A stretch of DNA of 64,000 nucleotides, from positions 1,302,001 to 1,366,000 of the forward strand of contig JAVTLE010000007.1 of NCBI GenBank assembly GCA_033439295.1. Direction: 5' to 3'. Below are positions 12,201-23,300 of this stretch, one piece after another. Origin of the DNA: Deuterostichococcus epilithicus (lineage: Eukaryota; Chlorophyta; Trebouxiophyceae; Prasiolales; Stichococcaceae). Below the pieces are notes generated by a model, which saw nothing but the letters and a program-made list of their open reading frames with translations, ran no database searches and was not told where the DNA came from. Each line of letters begins with the position of its first letter. Position 1 is the first letter of the stretch. The position numbers were made by a program, and so were the translations under genes.

Positions 12201-15200
12201 AAATGACTTTTGCGAACCTCACAAGCACCTTGTCACACAACTGCACCCACACCGACCTCAAAGTCCACGTACTGCCTCCAGAAATTACACTAGCCGGTGA
12301 TTGAGCTCAATACTCCGCTCGCTGTTGTAGCTGACGATCGGGCCATCATGTGCAGACGCCGCGGCCGGCGAGGCGATGCGCGTGGGCGGCGTCACAGCAG
12401 AGCAGGCGCCCGCGGCCGCCTCCGCGGCCACCGCGCATGCGCAGGGCGTTCGCGCGGCTGCAGAGCCCGCCGCAGCGGAGCCCGCCGCGGCGGAGCCCGT
12501 GGCGGATGGCGCGGCGGCTGCGGACGGGGATGCGCACCCGGGTGTCGGGGCGCGGGATGACAGCCAGGACGACCGGTGGTGCGGCGCCACGCTGGTCGTC
12601 TGCCCCCTGGTGGCGGTCATCCAGTGGGGCCAGGAGATCGCGCGCTTCACCGACCCCGGCTCCGTGAAGGTGCACAGAGTGTGCCTCGAGTTCCTCGAGC
12701 GCCGACCGTGGCCGGCTGGGGCACAGTGCTGCTGGTGCAGGCTGTGCGCGGGAGCGCCAGGACAGCGATTATCGCTGAAGGCTCGACGCAGCGCTGGGGC
12801 GAGATGCTGAGGTTGGGACTGCAAGGATGAGCGCCAGGCGCAAGCACCTGCGGGTGCAAAAGTCACTGACACAAGCTTTCGCCTCCCCTTGGATAGGGAC
12901 GACTCTGACAATCTCAGCATTCCGACACCATGAAACAGTGCAGGTGGTGGAACCAGAGGCGCTGTGGAGCTGCCATGTAGCAGGGGTCTATGGGCCTGAA
13001 CCCTGACAATCCACCGCGAACGTGATGCAGGTGGTGGTGTACCACGGCGGCAAGCGCACTAGCGACCCTGCGGAGCTGGCCGCGGCGGATGTGGTGCTGA
13101 CCACCTACTCCATAGTCGAGTCCGAGTACCGCCGCAACTGCCTGCCCGGCAAGGTGCCCTGCGCCTACTGCCGCCAGAAGATGTACCCCGACCGCCTACG
13201 CCTGCACCTCAAGTGCGCGCCGCCCTTCCTTCGCATCCGCTTGCACGAGACGACTTCACCTTCCTGAATAGACCACGATCCGCACCCCGTCGCCGACCTC
13301 CTGCAGTCTTGCGCCGAGGCGACGCTGCCGGCCGCCGTGCGCACTGCCATTGCCTGTGCTGCACGGGCTGCTGACAAGCTGCCCCACATTGAGCGCAGGT
13401 ACTTTTGCGGGCCCAATGCGCACAAGACGGCGGCACTGGCGAAGCAGGTCACCAAGCGCCGCAAGACCGGCGCCGACGTGCGGCCCACCACCTCCCCGGA
13501 TGTGCATCACTCTGCTGTCGTGTCTGTTGTGCGATGCCATATGAGCGCTTCTGACATGTCAGAAGTGGTCTGCAGACAGCTCAACAAACGGGTGCTGTTC
13601 AGGAGCGCTCATGCGGCGGTGTGCACCGGCATGCATCGAACACGAGGCTTCGCCTCAGCAGTCTTGCGGGCATGCCTGGGCGTGTGGTCGTGCACCGTAC
13701 CGCATGCTCACTGCCCAGCGTGTCGTGCGCCAGGCCCGCCAGGCCGAGCCCGCGAGCGCCGACGAGAGCGAGGGCGGCGACGAGAGCGATGGCGATGACG
13801 GCGATGGCGACGGCGCGGCGGCTCCCGTGAAGAAGAAGGCTGAGGGGAGATCCGGCGCCGCCGCGAAGAAGGCTGCGGCTGCCGGCGGCAAAAAGAAGGC
13901 CAGCAAGGCCGCGGGCGAGAAGGTCGCCGGCAAGGCTGCGGGCGGGGGCGGCAAGGGGAAGAAGGCGCCCGCCAAGGGCAAGGCCGCCAAGCGCAAGCGG
14001 GACGAGGTGCGTGCGCTGGACTCTCCAGCAGCCGCCACACGATCTGACTGTCTTCATGTCGTTCCATTGCCTTCGTGCAGCGTGCTGCATGCAGGTCAGG
14101 CGCCACGCCTGTGCTGTCTCCCGCCACTGAACACGAGCATTCATCGGACTCGTGGCACACTTACAACTGATGAACCGCACATGTCCCGGAATGCAGGACG
14201 ACGACGACGATGACGACTCGGACTTTGAGGTCGGCAGCGAGGATGTGTCAGAAGACGAGGAGGAGCTGGAGGTGGCAGGGGAGTCTGACGAGGAGGAGGC
14301 GGACGCTAATGACCCTGCCGCCGCGCGCCGCAAAGGTGTGCTGCTGACATCAGTGTCACAGTAAACAGTCTTTGATGGTCAGGGTTGTTGCGATGGTTGG
14401 AGTTTGCTTGCTACTAGACATGGTGGCTGTGCGGCTAGGCATTTTGCGGCACTGCATGCAACAGAACGGAGCAGGCAGGCCACCATGACGGATGCTTGTG
14501 TCGGGTGCTGCTGGCTGTCCTGGGTCCGAGGTCCCTGGTGGCGAGCTTGAAATACGTGTTCTGTCTTCCTGTGAATATCCTGTTTCTTTCTGCCTGCCGA
14601 ACAGTCTCAGTGCAATCGTGGCAGATGCAGCGGCTGGCGGATGGGGCAGTCACGGGAGCTCAGGCCATCGTACCTGACATATTCTGTGGTCGACTTGCAG
14701 CTCCAGCCCTCTGCTTCGCCCCGCAGCCTGGGTGCAGCGGTGGTGGGCTCGGCGTGCGGCGGACGGGGCGGCAACGGACGCTTTTCCAGACTTGAAACCT
14801 GTCATGCGCAGCCCCCAACTTGACCCTTGCCCGCCTTCCTGCAGCCTGGAAGCAGGCGTGGCGGGCGAGGCGGGCGGCGGACAAGGCGATGACAGAGCGA
14901 GACGAGGCAGCCATCGACAAGGACCTCCAGTCCATGGTTGACGCCGCTGCTCGCGCCGACACCGCCAAGGGCGGCGCCAAAGAGGCCATCTCCCCGCTGC
15001 ATGCGGTAGGCCGTTAACCTGCATGAGAGCGTGAACTCGCAGTTTGGCAGCAGACGCCCCACGGACAGCGCCCATGTTGGATCCTGCTGCGGCGGGTGTG
15101 TATATGTATGCACCCAGTTGAGTCCGCAGCACAGGCAATCCGAGATCGGTCTCCCTGGCCAATCCTGGGGCTGTGCGAACAAACTCGAGGACCTGCTTGC

Positions 15201-18200
15201 CAGCGTCCAATCTTGGCAGATGCTGTGGGCTGGACTCCATTGTAGGCCTCTGAGTGATGTGCACGAGTATCCGTTTGTGTGTGCGGTTGAGTGCTGATCC
15301 TGTGTGTGTTGTTGCTTGCTCCTGCTGAGACTGACACCCCATATTCCATCCTGTGCCCCGCAGGTGCAGTGGCGACGCATCGTTCTGGACGAGGCGCACA
15401 ACATCAAGGACCGGCAGTGCTCCACTGCAAAGGCTGTCTTCGCGCTGACCTCCAAGTACAAGTGGGCGCTGTCCGGCACGCCGCTGCAGAACCGCGTCAG
15501 TGCGTCCCTGGCCCCTCTGGTGCATCTGATGGCCAGACTTCTCAGTGCACTGCGCCGTCGCCGGGGCAGAGATTTAAAGAAGCAATGCACCACAGCCATG
15601 TCTTGCACGGCCAAGTGGTCCTCATGCACTTGTTCGCAAGTTATCAGACACATGACCTGAGGGCGCATTCTCAGCACCCTGGGGCAGCCTGGCAGCAGGT
15701 CGGGAAGAAACTGTCATGTCGAGGCTGGCCTGATACGCTGCTGCTTCCACCTTCCAGGCGAGCTTTACAGCCTGGTGCGCTTCCTGCGCATCTTTCCGTA
15801 CGCCTACTACTTCTGCCGCAAGGCCGGCGGCTGCGACTGCCGGTCGCTCGACCACAAGTTCCGCAACCGCCGCGCCTGCCACACCTGCGGGTGCATGTCA
15901 TTCCTTCTTTCTGGCATCCCAACCTGCTTGATCGCAACCCGCTGTCAGGCATTCCCCTTCCGCCCAATTGCTTTCGCTACCCCTCCTCCGTGTGCGAACC
16001 TCCACAATCGCCCCAAACATCGTTCAGCATCTGCAAGCGGAGTGAGTACTGCTGCAGCTAGCGAGGAGGAGTGATTGCAGCCGCACCCCCCATGTTCAGA
16101 CAGTACGAGTGCTGGTGGTACACCAAACACAAGCGGCACTGACACACGACACCTCTGAACGCAGGCACGGCCCGGCGAGCCACTACTGCTGGTGGAACAA
16201 GTACGTGGCCAATCCCATCAAGACGTGGGGCTTCAGCGGCAAGGGGCGCACCGCAATGCGGGTCCTCAAGGAGGAAATCCTCCCGGTATGTCCAAAAAAA
16301 ACTCATCTTTCCCAAAATTTGTTCATCTACTTGGTGACACACATGAACCCTTGGAGTATGAGAGAGAGACCACTGAGGAACTTTTTGCGGGCTGCATTGT
16401 GCAGGCCATCCTGCTGCGGCGCACCAAAGTCGGCTGCGCCGACGTCCTGTCGCTGCCGCCGCGGTGCGCTCCTCAGTCACCGCCCTTCCTGTGATCCAAT
16501 CCGTGACCCGCGTGCTCTCCTCGGCGTCGCGACGCCCGACGGCGCGCGGGCGCCCGACCACTGCCAGCTGATGCATCCTGTCGGCACTGCCATGTTTCAT
16601 GTTGGGGACCACCTCATCGTCCAAAGCACGCCCCCTCTCTCCGCTCTCATCTGAGCAGGCACCGGCACCAATGTTGCAGGACGGTGGTGCTGCGCAAGGA
16701 CAAGTTCGACGCGCGGGAGGAGGACTTTTACGAGGCGCTGTACACGCAGAGCCAGGCGCAGTTTGGCACCTATGTGGAGACGGGCACCGTGCTCAACAAC
16801 TACGCCCACATCTTCGACCTGCTCATCCGCCTGCGCCAGGTGCTTTGCTGCAGGACCATGTGCGTGGGCCCCCGACACTCGCACCCAGCTGGCAACCAGC
16901 AGGGAGGGCATATCTAACTCTGACGTGGGAACTGGGAGCATGCCTCGCGCAACAGCGAAAGCATCTCCTGCACACCCTTCTCCTGATCCGAGGGACATGG
17001 GAATCCAACTGGCGACGCGAGCAGGCGGCCGCTGGCCTGCCGTGTTGTCACGCAGTCCCAGCTTTACTCTGCCTGCTTTGCCTGGCAGGCTCCCCCCTGC
17101 CTCGGCGCTGCCTGTGATGCCTCACAAATACAAAACATGGTTTTCCTCGTTCCCCGCAGGCGGTGAACCACCCGTACCTGGTGGTGCACAGCGCCACGGC
17201 GGCGGACCGCGCCCCCGTGCCGGCGCTGGGCGATGGCGCCGCGCCGCCGGCGTCCGCCATCTGCGCCGTGTGCCACGACCCCTTCGAGGTGGGTCGCCAC
17301 CGCCGCCGCGCCGCCGCCGCATCGGTGCACAGCCCGAGGCTCAGGGACGAGCTCCGCAGTAGTTGCACCATGAGCGCCACCTTTTGTGCAGCGCCATCGC
17401 ATGCCATTGCAAGCCCGGCCAGCGTCGGTTGAGCAGCGTTTGGACAGCACTGCTCGCAGACTGTCGTCGCCCCAGACACTGCCGCAAGTGAGACACCAAA
17501 GCGCGGCGCTTCCGGACCCCGCATCATCCAAAGAAGCAACCCTCCTACGGTCACATTCCATGCGGCCAAAACCATGAGGCTTGCTTGTCTGCTCGTGCTC
17601 AGGACCCGGTGCAGGCGGGGTGCGGCCACACCTTCTGCCGGGGGTGTGTGCAAGAGTACATGGACGGCGCGGCGGCTGAGGGCGGCGCCGCCTGCCCCAC
17701 CTGCTCCCGCCCCCTCACCGTCTCCCTCGACCAGGTGCGAGTGGCCACACGTTCTCTTCCGGCCGGAGCCTGCGGCCCTGCCCTGGAGGAGCGGCTCCAA
17801 GGAGCACCTGCCCAAGTCTGGGTCCGCATGGTCCTGTGTTTGCGAAAAACGTCATAGCAATAGCTGTTGCAACTTGTACTGAAAATTCAGTATCTTGCAC
17901 CTGCGTAAGGGTCGCAGTCAAAGCCGTGTTCATCCTGCGAATGCGTTTTGAACTCCACCGAAACCTGCAACTAGGCCTAGCGCTGCAACTGCAACTGAAG
18001 CGGCTCCTCCCGTTTGCGTGCAGGAGGGGCAGAAGGCGCTGCGGGCGCTGGCGGCGAAGAAGCGCAGCATCCTGTCCCGCATCGACACCTCCTGCTTCCA
18101 GTCCAGCACCAAGGTGCAGCACTGCTCGCATCCAGGGTCTCGCATGGGGAGTGATTCGTTAAAACTTCAGGTGCTGCCTCGGCTGGCGCATGGAGTTCGC

Positions 18201-19701
18201 CTGGCATCTGGACCCTACCGAGCCTCTGCACTGGTTGCCATATGTTTCGGCATTCACAAGCCAGGTGCCGTGTGCGCATAGCAGTCAGCAGCTGCACTGA
18301 GCAGGTCTGCACGGGGTGCCATCTCTGGATCGTCAACGTTGTCATGACGAGTGTCCACGATGATCTCCCATCAACCTCGTCAAACAGGTGGAGGCAGTGC
18401 GGGAGGAGATATACCGCATGAAGCGCCGCGACCCGGCGGCCAAGGTCATCATCTTCAGCCAGTTCACCTCCATGCTGGACATCCTGCAGTACCGCCTCAC
18501 GCAGGCGCGCGCCGGGCAAACCTAAAGCTGAAACAAAGCCCAGAGCTCGCAGTCTCGGGCGCCTGTCTTCACCAGCTTTGGCACCCTCGGCGGAGAACAC
18601 ACAGCCGAGCAGTTCGGCCATGATGCACGAAACGGGAGCGGCTGGGAAGCAACACGCAGAGAGTTGGGAAGCAGCGAAGTGAGCCGTCATTGGAGCCGTC
18701 GTAGTCCGACAGGGGAGTGTGCCCTCTGAGGCCATTCGCGTGCCTGTCCTGCCCTGCAGGCGGGCATCAAGTGCGTGGTGCTGAAGGGCAGCATGACCAT
18801 GGAGCAGCGGGACCGCATGATCGAGGCCTTCACGCACGACGCCTCCGTCACCGTGTTCCTCATGTCGCTCAAGGCCGGCGGTGCGGCGTCCCACCAATCC
18901 CGCCCGCCTCGCTGCAGATGTTCAAACGAGCCATGACTTCTTTCATTGCTGCAGCCCGCTGCATTATGAGCCAGCAGGGACCAGATGCTGTGCAGCGTCG
19001 CCTTCTGGGGCTCACATAAAGGCATGAAACCTCTGCTCAACGGTCCGGCGAGCGTTTTAATGCAGGTGTGGCGCTGAACCTGACGGCCGCCAGCCACGTG
19101 TTCCTGATGGACCCCTGGTGGAACCCAGCCGTAGAGGCGCAGGCCCAGGACCGCATCCACCGCCTTGGTGCGCCGCAGCCTTGAGGGAACAGCATCTTGA
19201 GGCAACAGCAGCTGCGCGATTGATCGAGCCTCCGTGGCTGCTTGATGCGGTGCGGTGTCGCGGTGGTGCGGTGTCGAACCTGACGGCAGCGCTGCTGAGC
19301 CTTCGTGCAGGCTGGTCGCCTTGTCGACGTGGCAAGCATATGCGCCATCCACCTCATGTGCTGACCAGCGGCCGTGGCTGTGACGATGTTGGCTTCCTGC
19401 CTCCCCCCGCAGGCCAGTACAAGCCCATCCACGCGGTGCGCTTCATCATCGGCGGCACCATCGAGGAGCGCATCCTCAAGCTGCAGGACAAGAAGCAGGC
19501 CGTCTTTGAGGGCACAGTCGGCAAGGACGCCGCCGCGCTGGTGCGCTTTCTGCTCTGATTCCGCTGCGGCGCTCCAACGGTTGGCGGCTGTCAACTGGTA
19601 TCGTGTGGCCGAAGTGTTGAAGCGAGGGCGAGACTGATCAATGTGAATGCCCCATGCAGGCGAAGTTAACAGAAGAAGACATGAAGTTCCTGTTCGCTTG
19701 A
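9267..19701 (+). CDS. RAD16: RAD16-type SNF2 ATPase with RING finger (nucleotide excision repair)
   Basis: Rad16 is the ATPase/ubiquitin-ligase partner of Rad7 in global-genome excision repair. Exons: 9267-9847, 10018-10231, 10516-10833, 11579-11708, 11926-12194, 12356-12669, 13031-13212, 13399-13501, 13719-14006, 14197-14335, 14845-15005, 15364-15499, 15758-15890, 16165-16285, 16405-16463, 16680-16839, 17160-17288, 17603-17734, 18024-18113, 18388-18504, 18760-18880, 19066-19167, 19413-19540, 19660-19701; about 1390 residues. Seen: acidic N-terminus; Walker A DEMGMGKT; a Cys/His knuckle (CAYC...HLK, then YFCGP in the next exon); a Lys-rich acidic insert; DEAH box [16 protein letters not shown]; a RING split by an intron (ICAVC / CGHTFC / CPTC); helicase motifs V-VI ([24 protein letters not shown]); and the family C-terminus [12 protein letters not shown]. 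All phases agree except at the N-run 12067-12068, which must hide an indel. The intron at 18505-18759 starts with GC. An in-frame ATG lies upstream at 9228. Confidence 0.95.
10249..10267 (+). repeat. Telomere-like motif in RAD16 intron 2
   Basis: Two near-tandem GGGTTTAG/TTAGGGTTT units begin 17 bases after the donor at 10232. They match the plant and Chlorella TTTAGGG telomere repeat (telo-box). They are too short to be an insertion of telomeric DNA with any certainty. Confidence 0.5.
12067..12068. other. Ambiguous NN hiding a frame break in RAD16 exon 5
   Basis: Upstream of the NN the frame is fixed by [19 protein letters not shown]. The next exon (12356 on, leading to [18 protein letters not shown]) needs exon 5 to end in phase 1. 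The listed number of bases gives phase 0, whereas reading downstream of the NN in the +2 frame gives phase 1 and a natural protein. The NN therefore probably stands for a different number of bases. Confidence 0.7.
18505..18759 (+). other. GC-AG intron in RAD16
   Basis: The exon encoding [19 protein letters not shown] ends in CAG and is followed directly by GCGCGC, with no GT before an in-frame stop 21 bases further on. The next exon opens with [12 protein letters not shown] in phase 0, exactly as RAD16 homology demands. Both intron ends carry CAGGCG. Confidence 0.8.
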
Positions 19702-20358
19702 GGCAGCGCGGACGCCGTCGTCTGATGCGCACAACCACGAAAGCACCATCGGCGATGTATACGCCGCAATACATCGGCATGCTGATGGCGACAGCAAGCC
19801 AAGGACGTCGGTTGGTGCCCGTCCTTCGCCTTCGCAGCTAGGCGATGCCGCACGGCGTGAAGAACCGAGAAAGCCAACCCCGGCAGCATGGCAGCTCACT
19901 GAATCAAAGCTGACTTAGCCGCTGCAGATTTCTCCCTGGCCTGGCTGTTCTCGCCTTGCAGGCCTACAAGCTGCGACGATCATTGAGCTCGCGGCGCATC
20001 AGTACGTCGATGCTGTGCTGGATGTCAAGGTCGCGGGGTGTCGGCGCCACTCAACGGCAGCAGTGCTTACAGAAGGGCGCCTAGGGAACGGCTGCCAGCA
20101 CCCACTTTGGATATGGGATATGTTGTGCCATGTATATGATGACTTTTGCTGAATTGCTTGTCGCGCGCTTGTTGCGTGTGCATGAATTGAGACGGCTGCA
20201 TTATATTGTGACTGCATTGTATTGTGATGCCCCGGCTTTGAGAAAACACGGCGACCCCACAGGCTGATAGCTCATTGAGGGTGTTTCAATTCTCGCCAAC
20301 TCTTTCAAACGGGATTCTACAAAAGCAATCAAACAACTGGAGCCGCCTGTGCTACAAG
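19702..20358. other. Convergent 3' region between RAD16 and NADS
   Basis: These 657 bases lie between the two stop codons and should contain both 3' UTRs. AT content rises around 20100-20250, with two imperfect copies of TATTGTGA. No coding exon or RNA gene is evident. Confidence 0.5.
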
Positions 20359-23300
20359 CTACTCTGCCGTCCGTGCTTCCTCGCTTTTGCATTTCGCCGC
20401 AGCCTGCAGCTGCGCCGCGAGCTCGTCGATGCGCGCAAACTGCCACGGCCAGCGGGTATTGTACAAGAAGGGGCGGTGGTCAAAGCGGTTGTCGTCGGGG
20501 GAGTACTCCTCCGCGTGGTATGCCGGCGTCAGCGTCGTTGCCTTGTGCCGGTTGATGGAATAGTACCTGAAAATATATATAATACTCGGCGTCGATTTGT
20601 TTACCATGGCTGGCAACTGACATCCAGCAAAGACTCTGCGACGCCAGGCTGGGCTGTGACGAACAGGCATGCGGATTTACGCGCCTGAAGAAGGCCTGCA
20701 CGCGCTCGGCGATGAGCGGCGGCGCGTAGCGGGCCCGCCACTCCACCAGCAGCTTGCGGAACATGAGCACCGGGCCGCAGCGCTCGATCTTGCGCAGCCG
20801 CCCGTAGATGCCCAGCTCCTGCGTACGTGTGGATCTGAGGAATAGCTGGAAATTGAAATAGTGCGCAGCAGTCACGCCATGAGGCGGCTGGACAGCTGAG
20901 GTGTATCGTGTCTGTTGATGTCGCCAACAACACGAATGGCCACTGTGAGAATCTGCGGAGAGGTGTAGCGTCTCCCATGCACGCGGTGGACAGCAACAAC
21001 CGAGTCGAAACCCGGTATCAATCGACCACTGACCAAACAAGCAGTCCACGAGCCGCATTTATGGGACCCAGTCCTTGGCCAATCGATGTTTCCAACCAGG
21101 GCAAGCAATCTGACCTGCAACGCACCTCATACGTCATGCCCATATCCTGCTCGTCCGTCTGTGCTGCGGTGCCGACCCGGATGGGCTCCAACTCCGCGGT
21201 CGGCGGCGCCTCCACCACGTTTTCGAGCTCCGGGTAGCCTAAATGTTGCGCGCCCCAGCGCAGGAAGCGCTTCAGGTCGCCCTTGCTGATGCCGCCTGCG
21301 CGCGCAGTGACCATGCCCATGTGTTTGCATCCAGGTCTGCTGTGTGCTGCACAGCACCTGAGCATCATGGGGTGCACCGCATGAGTCGCTTGCCGCTCGT
21401 GTTAGGTCGCTGATGCTGCCTTGCGCGCGGGTGACCCACATCACCCTCGCCGGTTGTCGTCTGCAAGTGTGTGCGATCTGTGTGGAGTCGAGCACCGCAC
21501 ACCATCTGGGGACAGGGGCAGGAAGCAGAAGTGCGTCAGGTTGCCCTGCTGATGCCAGTTGCGCGGGCACACCTTCCCTGTCTGCATTTCTTCAATCCTT
21601 TTGCAGCAGACTGCTCGACTGGTGCCCAGGCGCCCGTACGCGCGTTGGGGCAACCGCTGTACGTGCTGGGGAGGTGGCTGCGATGGCCTTGAGCTTGCAG
21701 AGTCCGCTGAGCGACCAGCAGCATCTCCTCGAGCAAAATTCGTGCGGAACCCAAGACCCGGCCCCACCAATGGGGTTGATGTCGGCGGAGCTGCAGTCGT
21801 ATTTTGTCAGGTACCCCCGCAGCCCCTCGTCCACGTTGGCGGAGCCCAGCACCAGCAGGAAGCCCTGCCGGCCCCGCGTCCACGGCCGCAGCTGCGCCAG
21901 GAAGAACGCCAGCACCATGCGCAGCCGCGCCTGGATGTTCTGCAGCGCCAGGTTCTCTGCGTTGGTGCCGCCGTCTGCCTGCAAAGTGGGCCAAGGAAGG
22001 CGTGCTTGCGGAAGGACAGAAAGATCGTCTTGTCTAATTGTATTGTGTTGTCGCATCTTGACACTGTTTCTCAAGTGTCGACATTGTCGAGATATCGGCC
22101 CTGGCGTAAGTGGTGGCGGGCTGCTTGATCGGTGGGCGCTGGCTCTGGCCCCGGCCCGAAGAGGAAGCTCGGCTCCTAGACCGATCTGTGGTACACCGCA
22201 ATCACCAGCATCTGTGATCCGGACAAGCGGTCCAAAATCGACCTACCCGGAAGGCGGGACGCTTGCCGGTAATAACGCCGAAGAGCGCCGCCATTGCCGC
22301 CACGACTGTGTCAATCTTCACATCCAGGTGGTCCGACCCGATCTGCAACACAGCACAGGGTGCCTTGCGAAGTCATCTGCCTGGTGCTGCGTCATCTATC
22401 TCTCACTCTAAGCCTGCAAGAGATCGGGCTGTTTAGGTTTCCTCATGCAGACATCGCTTTTGACACCAGAAACCGACCGGCGTCAAGGCAACCCGAGCGC
22501 AGAGTTGCAGGACTCCTGGCACCTGCTCCGCCAGGGTGGCCGCCCGCTGCCGAGTCTCCGCTGAGCTGTTGTCGGTGCCCATGTACACCGTGGTGAAGAT
22601 GCGCCGCAGCAGCTCCTCCGCGCCGCCCAGCTCCTCCCCTTCTGCATACTGCCCTATCCTGCAGCAGGGCGAGACGTGGTGTCACACCGGCCGCATGAGG
22701 ATGCTAACATGGGGGACAACACAGCTCTGCATATTGCCCGATCCTGCGCCAGACCACTGAAAGTGCCTGAGCTGCCTCTCGAGCCAGGCCACGCGAGGGT
22801 GGGACAGAGGCTTGTGCACCACGCCGCTTCTTGCAGAGTCACAGACGGCAGACGATGCCGGCTCAGGAGGTTACATGGACGCATTCATTGCGGCTTGGGC
22901 GCTGACAGCACCGTGACAGTCCAGATGTCGACCGCAACATCCACCGTGCCGCCATCTGTGGCCCCGATGAGACTGCAGTGCCCGGACCATGTTCGTAGAA
23001 TTCAACTTCGAGTGTTTTCAGAGCCGCATCCACACCTGCGGGCGTCGGCCAGCGCCTGCGCGTCGCCCCCTGCGGCAGCTCTGACCACCATCTGCGCCAT
23101 GGCGCCCACGATGGCGGCCGTGGAACTGCTGTCTGCACCGCCTGACAGCGGCAACATGAACCCGCTCGCGCCGCTGCAATCGCAGCACAGGGGCACAGAC
23201 TCAAGATTGTGGCGGCCACGCCGCCAGGCGGCGGGAACCCGCTCGCATTGCTGGCAGCACAGTGCAAGGCACGTGGTGGGAAGTGGTCGTTGCTGCTAGC

